64,000 nucleotides of DNA, from contig CAWGZY010000006.1 in the NCBI GenBank assembly GCA_963827085.1, positions 5,358 to 69,357 on the forward strand, read 5' to 3'. The translations under genes and the position numbers were made by a program. Source of the DNA: JAGVPT01 sp963827085 (GTDB lineage: Bacteria; Bacteroidota; Ignavibacteria; UBA10030; UBA8401). Positions 9,199-16,628 of the stretch are shown piece by piece (the first letter of the stretch is position 1; the number at the start of each line of letters is the position of its first letter). The notes under the pieces were generated by a model. It ran no database searches and was not told where the DNA came from. It worked only from the letters and a program-made list of their open reading frames with translations.

Positions 9199-9253
9199 CA
9201 AAAAGCCCGGTTTCGAGAAAACGCACTACGGCGTTCTTCACAAAACCGGGCTT
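9199..9253 (-). terminator. Rho-independent terminator upstream of the polymerase cassette
   Basis: Arms AAGCCCGGTTT (9203-9213) and AAACCGGGCTT (9243-9253) pair perfectly, with an inner stem in the loop; read on minus the stem is followed by TTTTT. It insulates the DUF72-polymerase cassette from the VOC-protein operon. Confidence 0.8.
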
Positions 9254-9398
9254 GAGTATTTCAACAACCCTGTTGCTATGTAGTTACATTTTTTCTAGCG
9301 ATACGACAATCCACGAAGGACACGAAGAAACACGAAAAAGATAGATGAAAACTACGCTATTTATTATTTGAGAATTCTGAAAAATCAGGGAAACTTGT

Positions 9399-9469
9399 CT
9401 CACGCAAAGCCGCCAAGCCGCGTAAGCTTTATTTTTAATATGTTTTGCGCCTTGGCGGCTTTGCGTGAG
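9399..9469. repeat. Palindromic intergenic repeat, GCAAAGCCGC family
   Basis: Perfect 19-bp inverted arms (9399-9417 and 9451-9469, each reading CTCACGCAAAGCCGCCAAG on one strand) separated by 33 nt of AT-rich sequence. Related copies occur at 40348, 55000 and 62491. Just before it, 9310-9340 carries the short CACGAA-rich repeat seen in many environmental genomes. Confidence 0.8.
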
Positions 9470-9487
9470 GCCATTTTTCTGATATTT

Positions 9488-9952
9488 CTATTTTTCACTC
9501 CATACGGCAAGTTCATTCCCATTCGGGTCCGTGAAATGGAAACGCCGTCCGCCGGGGAAATCGAACGGCGGCTTCGTTATTTTCCCGCCGTTGCGAACGA
9601 CAGCGTCTTTCGTTTTTTCCAACTCGGACGAATAAATGACCACGAGCACGCCGTTCCCGGAGGTCGACGGAGCCTTCGCGAACCCTCCGCTTATCCGGCC
9701 GTCTTCGAAACTGGTGTAGTCAGGCCCATAGTCGGTAAACTTCCAGCCAAAGACGGCCGTGTAAAATTTTTTCGTCGCCGTGATATCCGTGGCGGAAAAT
9801 TCGATATAATCGATGCGATGATTGTTGTTTTGGGTCGTCACAGCTGATTCCTTTATTGTGGAATGTGATGAATCTTGAGCATGTACTTTCGAATTGAGAA
9901 ATCCTAAAAAAACAAGCAGAATGATCACTATTAAAACACTAGACCGTTTCAT
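9488..9952 (-). CDS. Exported VOC/glyoxalase-fold protein
   Basis: 154 aa. Residues 1-25 form a signal peptide (MKRSSVLIVIILLVFLGF, cleavage probably after KVHA). The mature part is a single VOC module: RIDYIEFSATD (first strand), KKFYTAVFGWKF, and a closing FTDPNGNELAVW with the typical Glu of the metal site. VOC proteins bind metals or small molecules in lyases, dioxygenases or resistance proteins; the substrate here is unknown. Good AAGGAG site before the ATG. An exported copy is less usual than the cytoplasmic form. Confidence 0.82.
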   Translation of the reverse strand: MKRSSVLIVIILLVFLGFLNSKVHAQDSSHSTIKESAVTTQNNNHRIDYIEFSATDITATKKFYTAVFGWKFTDYGPDYTSFEDGRISGGFAKAPSTSGNGVLVVIYSSELEKTKDAVVRNGGKITKPPFDFPGGRRFHFTDPNGNELAVWSEK

Positions 9953-9986
9953 GAGATTACTCCTTGTGAGAAGCTATGCTGCAATT

Positions 9987-10418
9987 CTATTTTTCAATCA
10001 ACCCCTTCATCATCTGTAATACTCCCTCCCAATTCTTGCTGGAATGCTCCAACGCTGTTTCATTGGCAATATTATCCTGAGTCAGCAAAAGCTCGGTGCT
10101 GTCGCCGTGCGGCGAAAGCTCAAAAGTTATAACAGCGTAGTTTTCCGGAACGTCGGGCAGCGATGAAAAAGAACTCCAATAATCGTATTGAAAAACTCTT
10201 CCCTTTTCGAATTTCAGGATCGTTCCTTTGTCTTCGTATTCTTTCCCTTCCCACGTCCCGGTGAAGCGAATTGGACTTCCGACTTTCCAGTCGGCGATAA
10301 CGTTCGTGCCAAACAAGTATTGTTTTATCCATTCCGGGGAAGTCAACGCTTCCCAGACTTTCGACGCCGGCGCCTTGATGCTCAGCGTCTTTCGCAAAAG
10401 GAGCGGGTTCTTCGCCAT
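9987..10418 (-). CDS. SRPBCC/AHSA1-like domain protein
   Basis: 143 aa covering one START-like (SRPBCC, Aha1-type) domain: IKAPASKVWEALTSPE at the N terminus, the central GTWEGKEYEDKGTIL strands, and the long C-terminal helix NWEGVLQMMKGLIEK. Such proteins have a hydrophobic pocket for ligands; no ligand can be named. It follows DUF3224 on the same strand and precedes the VOC gene, suggesting a small operon of single-domain ligand-binding proteins. Confidence 0.85.
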   Translation of the reverse strand: MAKNPLLLRKTLSIKAPASKVWEALTSPEWIKQYLFGTNVIADWKVGSPIRFTGTWEGKEYEDKGTILKFEKGRVFQYDYWSSFSSLPDVPENYAVITFELSPHGDSTELLLTQDNIANETALEHSSKNWEGVLQMMKGLIEK

Positions 10419-10465
10419 GATTTTATCTTTCCTTAAAAGTGGCGTTCATTGTAATCGGCAGTCCC

Positions 10466-10867
10466 TCAATGAGCTTCCTCAATCGTGTACTCAAAATCGT
10501 ACAAGTGTTTCCCGTCAACGATATTGATTGTCATCCTTCCGACAAGCCCCACCAGCTGGCCTGTCCCGGAATCAGGCACAACAGAGACACTCAGCTGCGC
10601 GGCACCGCGCGTCATGGTACCGCTGTGCTGCAATACAAAAGCGCCGCTGCGCCCCTGCAACGTTCCGCTGACCCGTTCAATCGCGACGTATCCAGCCGAT
10701 CCCTTGATGCCTGTTCCCGCACTGAGCATTTCTCCTTTGCTGACAGCTTCAAGAGCGCCGTGAAACTGTTTGTCGATCGACATCCTCCCAAGGGTTGTGT
10801 CGGCAGCTTTGTCCGTCAATTGCTGAGGGTTCAGCTTCACTTCAAATGTTCCTGTTGCACGGTTCAT
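10466..10867 (-). CDS. DUF3224 family protein
   Basis: 133 aa matching DUF3224, an allene-oxide-cyclase-like small beta-barrel: ATGTFEVKLNPQ at the N terminus, then IDKQFHGALEAVSKGEML, and GTLQGRSGAFVLQHSG and GTGQLVGLVGRMTI in the second half. Cytoplasmic, function unknown. Three candidate starts stand in a row (GTG-ATG-ATG); the third, at 10867, has AGGAGG five bases upstream and is preferred. Confidence 0.85.
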   Translation of the reverse strand: MNRATGTFEVKLNPQQLTDKAADTTLGRMSIDKQFHGALEAVSKGEMLSAGTGIKGSAGYVAIERVSGTLQGRSGAFVLQHSGTMTRGAAQLSVSVVPDSGTGQLVGLVGRMTINIVDGKHLYDFEYTIEEAH

Positions 10868-10921
10868 CATCACCTCCTGCTGACAAAATTATCAACAACA
10901 AAATTTGTGATCAATCGGCTG

Positions 10922-11122
10922 TTACTGTACCTTCCCCCGCCGGTGTTTCGACCGCAATTTTATCTCCACTTCACCGGCAATTTTTCCGTTCTGGCGCGGG
11001 AATGCAATCTCCACTGTTCCAAAATGATCGTCCGGAATGTGCACGCTCAGCAGGTCCAGTATCTGTTTGAGATAAAAATTGATCTGCCGCTCTTCTTCTA
11101 TCGAATACGTCGATGTTGCCAT
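10922..11122 (-). CDS. Small acidic/basic protein downstream of lexA
   Basis: 66 aa starting MATSTYSIEEERQINFYLK. An N-terminal amphipathic helix is followed by a beta-rich half (TVEIAFPRQNGKIAGEVEIK) and a basic tail (RSKHRRGKVQ). A GTG 18 nt upstream (11140) overlaps the lexA stop as GTGA and would add six residues; the ATG has GAGG at good spacing. I do not recognise the family. Coupling to lexA suggests damage-inducible expression. Confidence 0.6.
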   Translation of the reverse strand: MATSTYSIEEERQINFYLKQILDLLSVHIPDDHFGTVEIAFPRQNGKIAGEVEIKLRSKHRRGKVQ

Positions 11123-11136
11123 AGCTGCCTCGTTCC

Positions 11137-11802
11137 TCACGACGCCTTTGAATACGTTTTGTATTCATCGGTCAAGGCATCGATTTTCTTCTTGTCGAGA
11201 GCACGGATCATTCCGACCACAACGCCGAGCACTTTGAAATTCTCGTCGCTCCTGCTGACGTGAATCGGCTTATATTTTTTATTCTCCGGGCGAAGCACAA
11301 CGCCGCTGTCTTCTTTGTAATAACGCTTGATCGTCGGCTCCCCTTCCACGGCGGCAACTACGATCTCGCCGTTGCGGGGGTCTTTTTTGGGATCGACGAA
11401 AAGCAGGTCGCCGGTAGAAAGCTGCGCATCCTTCATGCTGTCGCCGCGCACGTAAATGCCGAACAAATCGTCGGACGCAGTAATGTAGCGCCGTACCTCG
11501 AAGGTATCGACCATGTTTTCCTGTGACGTGAACGGATGCCCCGCCGGCGCGCTCCCGTAAATCGGGATGCCGGACGGCCGTTCATGCAGCAGCTCAATAC
11601 CTCGCGAGGTGTTCGGAACGTAACGCAACGCTTTCTTCTTTTCCATAAGAAGAAGGTGCATCCGTGCGGCGCTCGGCTGAATTTTCAATTTGTCGGAAAT
11701 TTCCTGCAGCGTCGGAGGGTAGCTGTTGTCCTCGATGAACTGCTTCACAAAATTATAGACCTTTTGCTGACGGGAGGTGAGCTCGATCAATGGCGATGAC
11801 AT
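11137..11802 (-). CDS. lexA: LexA repressor (SOS regulator)
   Basis: 221 aa. The N-terminal winged helix (about 1-70) includes PPTLQEISDKLKIQPSAARM as recognition segment. The linker carries the Ala-Gly self-cleavage site (SAPAGHP, A87-G88). The C-terminal S24-type protease domain shows the catalytic Ser in YVRGDSMKDA (S122) and Lys in EGEPTIKRYY (K159). Repressor of the SOS regulon, inactivated by RecA-stimulated autocleavage. Its own promoter carries a palindrome over the start of transcription (see 11817-11873), so it is likely autoregulated. Followed by a translationally coupled small gene. Confidence 0.96.
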   Translation of the reverse strand: MSSPLIELTSRQQKVYNFVKQFIEDNSYPPTLQEISDKLKIQPSAARMHLLLMEKKKALRYVPNTSRGIELLHERPSGIPIYGSAPAGHPFTSQENMVDTFEVRRYITASDDLFGIYVRGDSMKDAQLSTGDLLFVDPKKDPRNGEIVVAAVEGEPTIKRYYKEDSGVVLRPENKKYKPIHVSRSDENFKVLGVVVGMIRALDKKKIDALTDEYKTYSKAS

Positions 11803-11816
11803 AGTGAAATCCTTTA

Positions 11817-11873
11817 CATAGTATAAATATATTTACTATGGTGGAATATATACTATCGAAAGGAATTTGTCAA
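11817..11873 (-). promoter_or_regulatory. lexA promoter with candidate LexA operator
   Basis: On minus: -35 TTGACA (11868-11873), a 17-nt spacer, -10 TATATT (11845-11850). Immediately downstream the palindrome CATAGTA-N10-TACTATG (11817-11840) covers the expected start point near 11838 and lies 15 nt before the lexA ATG. This is the position expected of an autoregulatory operator; the half-site ATAGTA also recurs between -35 and -10. Confidence 0.7.
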
Positions 11874-11975
11874 GTACAAAATGAAGAATTTTTCGGACGA
11901 AGTTCATTTCGTTGACAAATCGGACAATCGTTCGTATATTGATGCACCACGGAACCAAAACAGCATAACGAAATA

Positions 11976-12050
11976 CGGGGCGTGGCTCAGCCCGGCTAGA
12001 GCGCTTGGTTCGGGACCAAGAGGTCGGGAGTTCGAATCTCCCCGCCCCGA
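11976..12050 (+). tRNA. tRNA-Pro (anticodon CGG)
   Basis: Complete 75-nt cloverleaf: acceptor CGGGGCG/CGCCCCG, D stem GCTC/GAGC, anticodon stem CTTGG/CCAAG with loop TTCGGGA (CGG at 34-36, G37), T arm GGGAG TTCGAAT CTCCC, discriminator A. The C1-G72 pair is typical of bacterial tRNA-Pro. CCA is not encoded. A strong terminator follows at once. Confidence 0.97.
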
Positions 12051-12054
12051 CAAT

Positions 12055-12087
12055 AAAAAAGGGAACAACATTGTTGTTCCCTTTTTT
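12055..12087. terminator. Bidirectional terminator between tRNA genes
   Basis: Nine-bp perfect stem GGGAACAAC/GTTGTTCCC with a 3-nt loop, flanked by A6 on the left and T6 on the right, so it can stop transcription on both strands between the convergent tRNA-Pro and tRNA-Ala genes. Confidence 0.9.
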
Positions 12088-12096
12088 CGTTTAATG

Positions 12097-12169
12097 TGGA
12101 CCGTAGCGGGATCGAACCGCTGACCTCGTGAATGCCATTCACGCGCTCTCCCAGCTGAGCTAACGGCCC
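12097..12169 (-). tRNA. tRNA-Ala (anticodon GGC)
   Basis: 73-nt cloverleaf on minus: acceptor GGGCCGT/ACGGTCC with the G3-U70 pair that identifies tRNA-Ala, D stem GCTC/GAGC, anticodon stem CGTGA/TCACG with loop ATGGCAT (GGC), T arm GCGGTTCGATCCCGC, discriminator A; CCA not encoded. It lies just downstream of miaA and could share its transcript. Confidence 0.96.
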
Positions 12170-12194
12170 TTATGAGTCGATCAATAATACAAAA

Positions 12195-13130
12195 TTATTT
12201 CAGCAAAATCAAAATACGTTTCGCAATCCGTGGAATCTCGCTCTCCTCTTCAATATCGAACCAACGGATTCTTTCGTCTCTTCTAAACCATGTTAATTGG
12301 CGCTTGGCAAACCGCCGGGTGTTCTGCTTCATTAATTCAACCATTCGCTCGTAGCTGATTTCTTTCCGCAGGAAGGCGAACGCCTCTTTGTAACCTACCG
12401 TCTGAAGGGCTTTGTAATGGTCGTCATAACCGCGGGAGACTAGTTCCTTCACCTCGTCCAAAAAACCGGCAGCGAGCATCTTCTCAACTCGGAAATTGAT
12501 CCGGTCGTATAATTTCTTCCTTTCCCACTGCAATCCAACAAAAACAGGGCTGAAGAATTTCTTTTTCTCATGTTCGCCGTGATGCTGCGAGATGGGCTTA
12601 CCGGTCGCAAAATAGACTTCGAGCGCACGAATAATCCTCCGTTGATTCGACGGGAGCATTCTGGCTGCTGCCTCCGGATCAACACGCCGTAACTCTTCGA
12701 AGAGGGAATCGACTCCCTCGGCCTCCAGCCTCCCTTCCAACTCTTCTCGTATATCTTCTTTTCTGCCGGGACCTGAAAACAATCCATCGACCAAGGAGCG
12801 GACGTACAATCCTGTTCCACCGACAACAATCGGCAGTTTCTTTCGCTTCACAATTTTATCAATTATTTTTCTACCGTCAGTGCCGAACTCACCGGCGCTG
12901 AAATGCTGATCCGGAAGAATTTTATCGACAAAATAATGCTTGACCTCTTTCAGTTCGTCCGGAGTTGGTTTTGCCGTTCCGATGGTGAGCAATTGATAAA
13001 CCTGACGGGAGTCTGCGGAAATGATTTCGGCCGATGTGTGGCGGGCAATTTCCAGAGCGAAAAAAGTTTTTCCCGATGCCGTAGGACCGATGATAACGAG
13101 AATTGTAGGAAGCGGGCTTTTTAACTCCAT
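12195..13130 (-). CDS. miaA: tRNA dimethylallyltransferase MiaA
   Basis: 311 aa, full length. Transfers dimethylallyl from DMAPP to A37 of tRNAs reading UNN codons. Shows the P-loop GPTASGKT (15-22), SADSRQVY with the catalytic Asp, IGTAKP, the conserved PIVVGGTGLYVRSL, and SNQRRIIRALEVY. The C-terminal half contains the QNTRRFAKRQLTWFR helix involved in tRNA binding. It overlaps the upstream pcm gene by 10 nt. Confidence 0.97.
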   Translation of the reverse strand: MELKSPLPTILVIIGPTASGKTFFALEIARHTSAEIISADSRQVYQLLTIGTAKPTPDELKEVKHYFVDKILPDQHFSAGEFGTDGRKIIDKIVKRKKLPIVVGGTGLYVRSLVDGLFSGPGRKEDIREELEGRLEAEGVDSLFEELRRVDPEAAARMLPSNQRRIIRALEVYFATGKPISQHHGEHEKKKFFSPVFVGLQWERKKLYDRINFRVEKMLAAGFLDEVKELVSRGYDDHYKALQTVGYKEAFAFLRKEISYERMVELMKQNTRRFAKRQLTWFRRDERIRWFDIEEESEIPRIAKRILILLK

Positions 13131-13756
13131 CCATTTTTTCCAACGAGCGGTACGAATTTGAAGCCGAAGGTTTCTTCGGTTGAAAATGAGTCCCCAGTTC
13201 TTTTGATGACCATCACCTTCTGAACCTCCCGATCGCCAACCGGGATCACGAGCCGCCCGCCGTCGGCAAGCTGCTGCTTGAGAGATTCGGGAACATCGGG
13301 AGCACCGGCAGTGACGATAATTCCGTCGAACGGGGCAAATTCACTCCATCCAACCGTGCCGTCTCCCCCTTTCGATGCGATACGCAAATTCAATTTATCG
13401 AACATTTTTCTCGCCTCAGAGAGAAGACCGAGATGCCGTTCGATCGTGAAGACCCTGCATCCTATCTTCGCGAGAACGACTGCTTGGTACCCGGAACCGG
13501 TTCCTACTTCCAGCACTTTGTCTCCCGGTTTGGATGCGAGTGCCTGGGTCATGTACGCAACAGTGTACGGCTGCGAGATTGTCTGTTCATAGCCGATCGG
13601 CAAAGCACTGTCCTCGTAGGCACGGTTGACAAATGGAGCTTCTACAAACAGATGCCGCTCGACTTTTGCCATGGCTGCAAGAACGTCGGGGTCGGTAATT
13701 CCCTTCGTTTCCAAAAGAGAAATCATTTCTTTTCGATCGGTCTCAAATCGTCCCAA
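13121..13756 (-). CDS. pcm: Protein-L-isoaspartate O-methyltransferase
   Basis: SAM-dependent repair enzyme that methylates isoaspartyl residues of aged proteins. The family block DRKEMISLLETKGITDPDVL, the loop ALPIGYEQTISQPYTVAYM and the SAM motif KVLEVGTGSGYQAVVL are all present, and the C terminus RTGDSFSTEETFGFKFVPL is complete. Start uncertain. The open frame reaches an ATG at 13867, but the first 35 codons of that form run through an inverted repeat (13803-13855). A TTG at 13756 with AGGA five bases upstream fits the family length (211 aa). An ATG at 13726 would trim the conserved helix. Confidence 0.9.
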   Translation of the reverse strand: MGRFETDRKEMISLLETKGITDPDVLAAMAKVERHLFVEAPFVNRAYEDSALPIGYEQTISQPYTVAYMTQALASKPGDKVLEVGTGSGYQAVVLAKIGCRVFTIERHLGLLSEARKMFDKLNLRIASKGGDGTVGWSEFAPFDGIIVTAGAPDVPESLKQQLADGGRLVIPVGDREVQKVMVIKRTGDSFSTEETFGFKFVPLVGKNGWS

Positions 13757-13802
13757 AAGAATCCTGATGTTTTTATTTTTGAGGAACTGTGAAACACTCT
13801 GC

Positions 13803-13855
13803 TTCTCTGTGTCACTCTGTGAAACAGTTCTTTTTACACAGAGTGACACAGAGAA
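13803..13855. repeat. Perfect 19-bp inverted repeat
   Basis: Arms TTCTCTGTGTCACTCTGTG (13803-13821) and its exact complement (13837-13855) with a 15-nt loop. It resembles the CTCTGTG-type intergenic repeats of environmental bacteria and lies between the glycosyltransferase stop and the likely pcm start. Confidence 0.85.
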
Positions 13856-13866
13856 AGGAAAATACA

Positions 13867-14532
13867 TTAATAATCCTGAAACAAGACTCTTACAAAATTT
13901 ACCGTCGTTGAAAAATTCGTCATATGACTCTTCTCGCCATTATAAACAGTCTCGATCGGAACAAAACCGAAACGAAAACCACGGGCTGCTGCTTTGATTA
14001 TAAACTCTGTCTCCGCCTCAAACCCGTTCGTCTTCAGACAGACGAACTCCAGTACTTTTCTATCGATAAGGCGGTAGCCCGATTGGCTATCGGAAATTTT
14101 TTTCGCAGTCCGCGCGCTGACTAAAAATGTTGTGATCGTGTTGGAAAGAACCCGATGAAACGGCATCCCTCTTTTATTGTGAAGCCTGCTCCCGATGATG
14201 ACATCGTACTCGCCCGATGAATACAGGCCGGTAAACTGTGGGATGAATTCCGGCGGATGTTGAAGGTCGGCGTCCAGGGTAATGACGGCGTCGAGCGATG
14301 TTTGACATATAAAATTAAACCCGGTTTGAAGCGCAGCCCCCTTCCCCCTATTCACCGGATGACTCAACACCCGGGCGCCGAAGGATGAGGCAACCGAGGC
14401 AGTCGTGTCCGAAGAACCGTCGTCAACAACGATGATGTTTTCACGATTGATATGTTTCGCAACGCCGACGATAACCGCGCCGACCGTTCCCGCCGCATTG
14501 AACGCGGGTATGATAACTCCGAAATTCTCCAT
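13867..14532 (-). CDS. Family 2 glycosyltransferase
   Basis: 221 aa, a single GT-A domain of the polyprenyl-phosphate mannosyl/glucosyltransferase type: GVIIPAFNAAGTVG (N terminus), IIVVDDGSSDTT, NRGKGAALQTGF and the metal-binding LDADLQHPPEFIP. No C-terminal membrane segments are present, unlike many DPM1-like bacterial enzymes. Probably makes a lipid-linked sugar or modifies cell-envelope glycans; acceptor unknown. Adjacent to cdaA on the same strand. Confidence 0.92.
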   Translation of the reverse strand: MENFGVIIPAFNAAGTVGAVIVGVAKHINRENIIVVDDGSSDTTASVASSFGARVLSHPVNRGKGAALQTGFNFICQTSLDAVITLDADLQHPPEFIPQFTGLYSSGEYDVIIGSRLHNKRGMPFHRVLSNTITTFLVSARTAKKISDSQSGYRLIDRKVLEFVCLKTNGFEAETEFIIKAAARGFRFGFVPIETVYNGEKSHMTNFSTTVNFVRVLFQDY

Positions 14533-14552
14533 TGACTCACAATTCCGTCAGG

Positions 14553-15368
14553 CTACACTTCGTCATGAACGGCATGCAAAATGTTTTTCCACGAACGCTC
14601 CATAGACAGAACGAGGCGTTCGCGCAGTTCTTTCCGAAGTTCCTGTGATTTTAATCCCCGCATCAGCACGCCGTCTTCGGCAAGAGAAATTGTTCCCGTC
14701 TCTTCCGATACCACCACGGAAATAACGTCCGCTTGCTCCGATATCCCAAGCGCTGCACGATGGCGCATCCCCAGCACGATGTCTCCAACTCTTGTAGCAG
14801 CCGACAACGGCAGCGTGCACCGTGCCGCCTCGATGGTCCTGTCGTTCACAATAACCGCCCCATCGTGGAGAGGAGATTTTGGATTGAATATAGACAACAG
14901 CAGCGCTCTGCTCACCCTTGCCTGGAGGATTATGCCCGATTCGCTGACGCTTTTCAAACCCGTCCCCCGCACGATGATGATCAGCGCGCCCTGTTTTTTC
15001 TTTGCGAGGTCGACCGCAGCACTCGCTATTTCCTCGATCGATTCATCAACATCAATCCGCAAGAACATCCGCACAATTCTGTTGCGCGCTATCGTGGAGA
15101 GCAACCGTCGGATCTCGGGCTGGAATAAAATGACAAATGCGATCACCCATATGTCGGTCAGCGTCCTCAAAAGCCATCCCATCGCTTTTAAATTGATCGC
15201 CTGGGCAAGAAATGAGAAACCGATGATAACTACCAGTCCCACAAAGATCTGCGCCGCGATAGTCCCCCGCATGACAATGTAGAGCCGGTAGAATATGAAC
15301 GACACCACGGCGATATCGAACAGGTCGATGAGAGAAACAGTCACAAAACCGATTTTGAAGAGTTCCAT
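14553..15368 (-). CDS. cdaA: Diadenylate cyclase CdaA
   Basis: 271 aa. Makes cyclic di-AMP from two ATP. Three N-terminal membrane helices (about 12-30, 37-57, 65-84) precede the DAC domain, which shows SPLHDGAVIV (D169-G170-A171) and GMRHRAALG (R202-H203-R204), the two active-site motifs. C-terminal helical tail 235-271. Lies directly downstream of folP (20 nt gap), an arrangement known from related phyla. No c-di-AMP receptor or phosphodiesterase is visible in the window. Confidence 0.96.
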   Translation of the reverse strand: MELFKIGFVTVSLIDLFDIAVVSFIFYRLYIVMRGTIAAQIFVGLVVIIGFSFLAQAINLKAMGWLLRTLTDIWVIAFVILFQPEIRRLLSTIARNRIVRMFLRIDVDESIEEIASAAVDLAKKKQGALIIIVRGTGLKSVSESGIILQARVSRALLLSIFNPKSPLHDGAVIVNDRTIEAARCTLPLSAATRVGDIVLGMRHRAALGISEQADVISVVVSEETGTISLAEDGVLMRGLKSQELRKELRERLVLSMERSWKNILHAVHDEV

Positions 15369-15387
15369 AGAATGAATGTTGAAATGT

Positions 15388-16272
15388 TTATACAGCTCTC
15401 ATAATGGCATCAGCGACAACCGCAATCCGTTTCATTTCTTTGACGTCGTGCACCCGCAGAACATTCGCTCCCTGAAAAATAGATGCCGCAACTGCGGCGG
15501 CTGTTCCTTCAAGCCGCTGATCGACGGGAAGATTGAGAAGCATTCCGATAAATGCCTTTCTGGAAGGGCCGACGACGATCGGGCAGTGCAGGTCGGCGAG
15601 CCGGTGTAAATTCTTAATGAGGGAGAGATTATGTTCGAGTTTCTTCCCGAATCCAATTCCCGGATCGACCCACACGTGTTCGATGCCGGCTCCCCGCGTT
15701 TTTTCCACGGATCGAGACAAGCTCTCCTTCACTTCATCAACAACATTTTCGTAGACGGGATTTTGCTGCATCGTTTTCGGCGTCCCCTTGATGTGCATCG
15801 CGATCAATACTGCTTCGTGAGAAGCAACCGTTTGAGCCATCGCAGCATCGTAATTCAGTCCGCTGATGTCATTGACGATCGCGGCGCCGGCTTTCAATGC
15901 AGCTTCTGCAACAGCAGCTTTGTACGTATCGATTGAGATCAGGACGTCTGACCGCGAAGAAAGCTCTTTGATCACCGGTACAACTCTTCGGATTTCTTCA
16001 TCAGCGCCGATTTCTTCTGCGCCTTCTCCGTACGGACCTTTCGGTCTTGTCGATTCGCCCCCTACATCGATGATATCCGCTCCATCCGCTGCCATTTGCA
16101 GCGCGTGTACCACAGCCTGATCTTTATTGAAGTACTTTCCGCCGTCAGAAAACGAATCGGGCGTGACATTTAAAACGCCCATCAGATACGTACGCGACGA
16201 GAGGTCGATGAACTTCCCGCCGCATCGAAACGCGAACGGTGAATGGTGGATGTCTGTTTCTACTGGGGGCAT
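15388..16272 (-). CDS. folP: Dihydropteroate synthase
   Basis: 294 aa, cytoplasmic enzyme of folate synthesis joining p-aminobenzoate to dihydropterin pyrophosphate. All signatures are present: LMGVLNVTPDSFSDGG, IIDVGGESTRPKG, IVNDISGLN, WVDPGIGFGKK and GPSRKAFIGMLL. The TIM barrel is complete. Upstream of cdaA on the same strand and probably cotranscribed. Confidence 0.97.
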   Translation of the reverse strand: MPPVETDIHHSPFAFRCGGKFIDLSSRTYLMGVLNVTPDSFSDGGKYFNKDQAVVHALQMAADGADIIDVGGESTRPKGPYGEGAEEIGADEEIRRVVPVIKELSSRSDVLISIDTYKAAVAEAALKAGAAIVNDISGLNYDAAMAQTVASHEAVLIAMHIKGTPKTMQQNPVYENVVDEVKESLSRSVEKTRGAGIEHVWVDPGIGFGKKLEHNLSLIKNLHRLADLHCPIVVGPSRKAFIGMLLNLPVDQRLEGTAAAVAASIFQGANVLRVHDVKEMKRIAVVADAIMRAV

Positions 16273-16372
16273 TGTCGTCGGACGTTCATTTCGTCAGAAT
16301 ATATCGAAATGATGAACGATTAGCAATAAATGACCACTGCGCTTATTGACTTTCGTATCATGATGAAGCGGA

Positions 16373-16443
16373 GCTTCTCGCCATTTCGTTCCCAATACCG
16401 AAGGGATCACTTCGTGACGGGACGTTGGGAACGAGGAGAAAGC
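16373..16443. repeat. Palindromic repeat of the CGTTCCCAA family
   Basis: Arms around CTTCTCGCCATTTCGTTCCC (16373-) and TTGGGAACGAGGAGAAAGC (16425-16443) form an imperfect inverted repeat; the middle carries CCGAAGGGATCACTTCGTG, found almost unchanged at 62571-62605. Related sequence occurs at 55885-56015. Occupies most of the gap between folP and the small basic gene. Confidence 0.65.
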
Positions 16444-16464
16444 AGCCAACTACTCAATAAATGA

Positions 16465-16490
16465 ACAACCCTCTCGGTAGAGAGGGTTGT
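16465..16490 (-). terminator. Terminator-like hairpin
   Basis: Perfect 11-bp stem ACAACCCTCTC/GAGAGGGTTGT with a 4-nt loop just after the stop of the 35-aa gene on minus. The following T tract is weak (TCATTTATT), so efficiency is uncertain. Confidence 0.65.
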
Positions 16491-16493
16491 GGA

Positions 16494-16601
16494 TTACGCT
16501 GACTGTTTTTTCCTGTGAGAAAGCATTTCTTTCATCTTCGCCTTCTGTTTGCGCTGCCGCTTCCGATGTTTCCTGCTGACTCGTATTCCTTTTTTATTCA
16601 T
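16494..16601 (-). CDS. Tiny highly basic protein (35 aa)
   Basis: 35 aa, MNKKGIRVSRKHRKRQRKQK and onwards, almost half Lys/Arg. Reminiscent in size and charge of the AURKAIP1/COX24-domain and small ribosomal or RNA-binding proteins of Bacteroidota, but I cannot assign it firmly. Supported by an AAGGAG motif 11 nt upstream and by a hairpin just behind the stop. Likely nucleic-acid or ribosome associated (inference from charge). Confidence 0.6.
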   Translation of the reverse strand: MNKKGIRVSRKHRKRQRKQKAKMKEMLSHRKKQSA

Positions 16602-16628
16602 TGAAAAGATTTCTCCTTGGATTTGGTT

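Noticed and set aside
9275..9290. TATGTAGTTACAT as a LexA site before the DUF72-polymerase cassette
   Set aside because: Arm length and spacing differ from the lexA palindrome and it lies upstream of the terminator, so it cannot serve the cassette simply.
9310..9340. CRISPR-like short repeats (CACGAA units)
   Set aside because: Units are 8-11 nt, contiguous and not separated by spacers; no cas genes in the window.
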